In this document: positions 62,640 through 64,000 of the stretch, one piece after another
How positions within the stretch are numbered: the first letter of the stretch is position 1
How the letters are laid out: every line of letters starts with the position of its first letter
Assembly: GCA_965212545.1 (NCBI GenBank)
Contig: CBDBVB010000026.1
Span: 1 to 64,000 of the forward strand
DNA from: JABDIP01 sp965212545
Lineage (GTDB): Bacteria; Pseudomonadota; Alphaproteobacteria; DSM-16000; Inquilinaceae
Length of the DNA: 64,000 bases
Reading direction: 5' to 3'
The notes under the pieces: model-generated
The model's database searches: none
What the model saw: the letters and a program-made list of their open reading frames with translations, nothing else
What the model was told of the DNA's origin: nothing
Position numbers and translations under genes: made by a program

Positions 62640-63222
62640 ATCGTCGCTCGCCCGCGAGCGTAAGAACCTGGGGACCTTTGTCCGGTTCCTGCCGTCCCTG
62701 GATTTGAAACGCCAGCAGTTGATGGCTGAGCGGGCCAAGGCGGCCAAGGTGATCGCTGCGACCCGTGAGGAGATCGAAGCTCTCAACAAGGTGGTCGGAC
62801 AGAAGATCCGCATGCTTGCGAACCATGATATCGACCTGACCGATCTCGCCCGGTTGACCGACTTCAAGCTGGGGACGGAGAACCTTATGGGGACGCACCT
62901 GCCCACGTTGGAGTCGATCAGCGTCGAGGTTCGGCCCTATGCGCTGATGGGCAAGCCGCACTGGGTCGACAATGCCGCGGCCCTGCTGCACGACATGCTC
63001 ACTCTCCGCATTCGGGTCCAAGTGGAAGAGCGTCGCCTCGACCTTCTCAACGCCGCGGTCAAGTCGATCACCCAGCGGGTGAACCTGTTCGAGAAGGTAC
63101 TCATTCCGAGGACCAAGAAGAACATCAAGCGCGTCCAGATCTACCTCTCCGATGCGGAAAAGGCGGCGGTGGTCAATTCCAAGATCGCCAAGCGCAAGCG
63201 CGCCGCGGCGGTGGCGTCATGA
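62617..63222 (+). CDS. atpD: V-type ATPase subunit D
   Basis: 201 residues, largely two long helices: LSKSSLARERKNLGTFVRFL near the N terminus and RVNLFEKVLIPRTKKNIKRV near the C terminus, the family hallmark (N-x-F-E-x-x-x-I-P-x-x-x-x-x-I). It forms the central rotor stalk. It overlaps atpB by 23 bases and atpI by 4. Confidence 0.93.
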   Translation: MARLQLSKSSLARERKNLGTFVRFLPSLDLKRQQLMAERAKAAKVIAATREEIEALNKVVGQKIRMLANHDIDLTDLARLTDFKLGTENLMGTHLPTLESISVEVRPYALMGKPHWVDNAAALLHDMLTLRIRVQVEERRLDLLNAAVKSITQRVNLFEKVLIPRTKKNIKRVQIYLSDAEKAAVVNSKIAKRKRAAAVAS

Positions 63223-64000
63223 GCATCGCGCGCCTGAAGAAGATCACCCTGTGCGGCCTGTTGAAGGAAAAAGACCGTGTCCTGAACGGATTGCAGGATC
63301 TCGGTTGCATGCATCTTCTGCCGCTGCGTCCAGCACCGGCGGAGGTCGAGAACGTGGCGTCTCCGCGCGCCGAGGCGGCCCATAAGGCGCTGCGATTCCT
63401 TACGGAACTGCCGGAGAAACGCCGCCAGGTCGTCCGCGACCCCGCCTTCGATGTCGAGAAGTTCATCGCCGATGCGCTTGACCTGAAACAGAGGTTGCGG
63501 GACGTCACCGACCGTCGCGACTTTCTGGAGCACCGGATCACGGAGGTCGAGCCCTGGGGCGATCTGCAGTTTCCCCCTCAGGACGCGCTCGACAGCCATT
63601 ACCTTTGGTTCTACGTCCTACCGCTGGCCAAGCTGAAGAGCCTGTATGAGATCGATCTGCCATGGCAGATCGTCCGCAAGGACCATCGCCAGGCCTATGT
63701 GGTGGTGATCGCGAAGACCGAACCGCCCCGCGACATGCTGCCCGTTCCAAGAACACGAACTGGGGCATTGCCGGTCAGCGTTCTCAAGGAGCACCTGGAA
63801 GACGCCGAACTCGAACTCGAGGATCTGGTCGCCCAAAGACTTGCGCTGACGAGGTACATCTATCTTCTCAGCGTCAACCTCGCCGAGGCGGAAAACCGCG
63901 CATCGCTCAGCTATGCCGATCAGCAGACTCGCGACCAGGACGGCATCGTCGCCGTTCAGGGGTGGGTGCCGGTGGACGCGATCGCCGATGTCGAGATTTA
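63219..64000 (+). CDS. atpI: V-type ATPase subunit I, 3' end missing
   Basis: The 260 visible residues start MSIARLKKITLCGLLKEKDR and are the soluble N-terminal domain of subunit I/a: a coiled coil with LEDAELELEDLVAQRLAL, then DQDGIVAVQGWVPVDAIADVE, the usual globular block before the membrane helices. The membrane half, which forms the ion half-channels, lies beyond the window. The ATG overlaps the atpD stop (ATGA). No stop occurs up to base 64000. Confidence 0.9.
   Translation, partial: MSIARLKKITLCGLLKEKDRVLNGLQDLGCMHLLPLRPAPAEVENVASPRAEAAHKALRFLTELPEKRRQVVRDPAFDVEKFIADALDLKQRLRDVTDRRDFLEHRITEVEPWGDLQFPPQDALDSHYLWFYVLPLAKLKSLYEIDLPWQIVRKDHRQAYVVVIAKTEPPRDMLPVPRTRTGALPVSVLKEHLEDAELELEDLVAQRLALTRYIYLLSVNLAEAENRASLSYADQQTRDQDGIVAVQGWVPVDAIADVEI

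Noticed and set aside
1..64000. tRNA, rRNA, riboswitch, integrase or replication-origin signals
   Set aside because: I looked for tRNA-like cloverleaf ends, rRNA blocks, integrase or transposase motifs and DnaA-box clusters and found none that I could support.

Overview
The window is GC-rich, gene-dense DNA that reads as the chromosome of an alphaproteobacterium. The suggestion comes from the many ABC and TRAP uptake systems, the split coiled-coil porin, the DUF3772-type MscS channel, RTX/type I secretion genes and the overall gene style; a Rhodospirillales-like soil or marine heterotroph is plausible, but no rRNA or tRNA gene is present to fix the taxonomy.

Layout. 1-8 kb: a cut MFS transporter, a LysE-type exporter, a four-gene ribose-type ABC importer on the minus strand, a small membrane protein and a short-chain dehydrogenase. 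8-24 kb is accessory in character. It holds a beta-hydroxyacid dehydrogenase, a 198-residue ribosome-inactivating-protein (ricin A/Shiga A type) homologue, an AraC regulator, two RTX proteins (Calx-beta plus RTX, and a 1003-residue RTX array), a type I secretion adaptor and ATPase that point at each other, a second beta-hydroxyacid dehydrogenase and a TIM-barrel isomerase. 24-30 kb: a phytanoyl-CoA dioxygenase-like gene, a complete TRAP transporter, an RraA-like aldolase and a LacI regulator. 30-37 kb: a LacI-controlled sugar ABC operon with an isomerase and an oxidoreductase. 37-43 kb: a branched-chain-amino-acid-type ABC system (LivGF, LivK, LivHM) with GAF and SnoaL-like genes. 43-54 kb: a large MscS-type channel, two small YezG-like proteins, an amidohydrolase, and a cluster of VOC, DUF2783, FAD-monooxygenase and metallo-beta-lactamase-fold genes, followed by a small membrane protein, a porin and a lipoprotein. 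54-64 kb: a YfcC-type carrier, an APC antiporter and the complete arginine deiminase pathway (arcA, arcB, arcC), running directly into V-type ATPase subunits B, D and I, the last cut by the window end.

Most notable. (1) The RIP-like toxin gene keeps nearly the whole catalytic set. A decayed copy of its 3' end lies 8.6 kb away, and the two loci are reciprocal wrecks: each keeps one of two convergent genes and has lost the other. (2) A second decayed 3'-end copy (of the amidohydrolase) brackets a tail-to-tail pair of YezG-like putative immunity genes. (3) The ATP-yielding arginine deiminase pathway is linked to a V-type ATPase whose catalytic subunit A is not in the expected place. (4) Six genes carry nine single-base frame disruptions, most simply explained by indel errors in the assembly; anyone using the arc, livM or hlyD proteins should correct for them.
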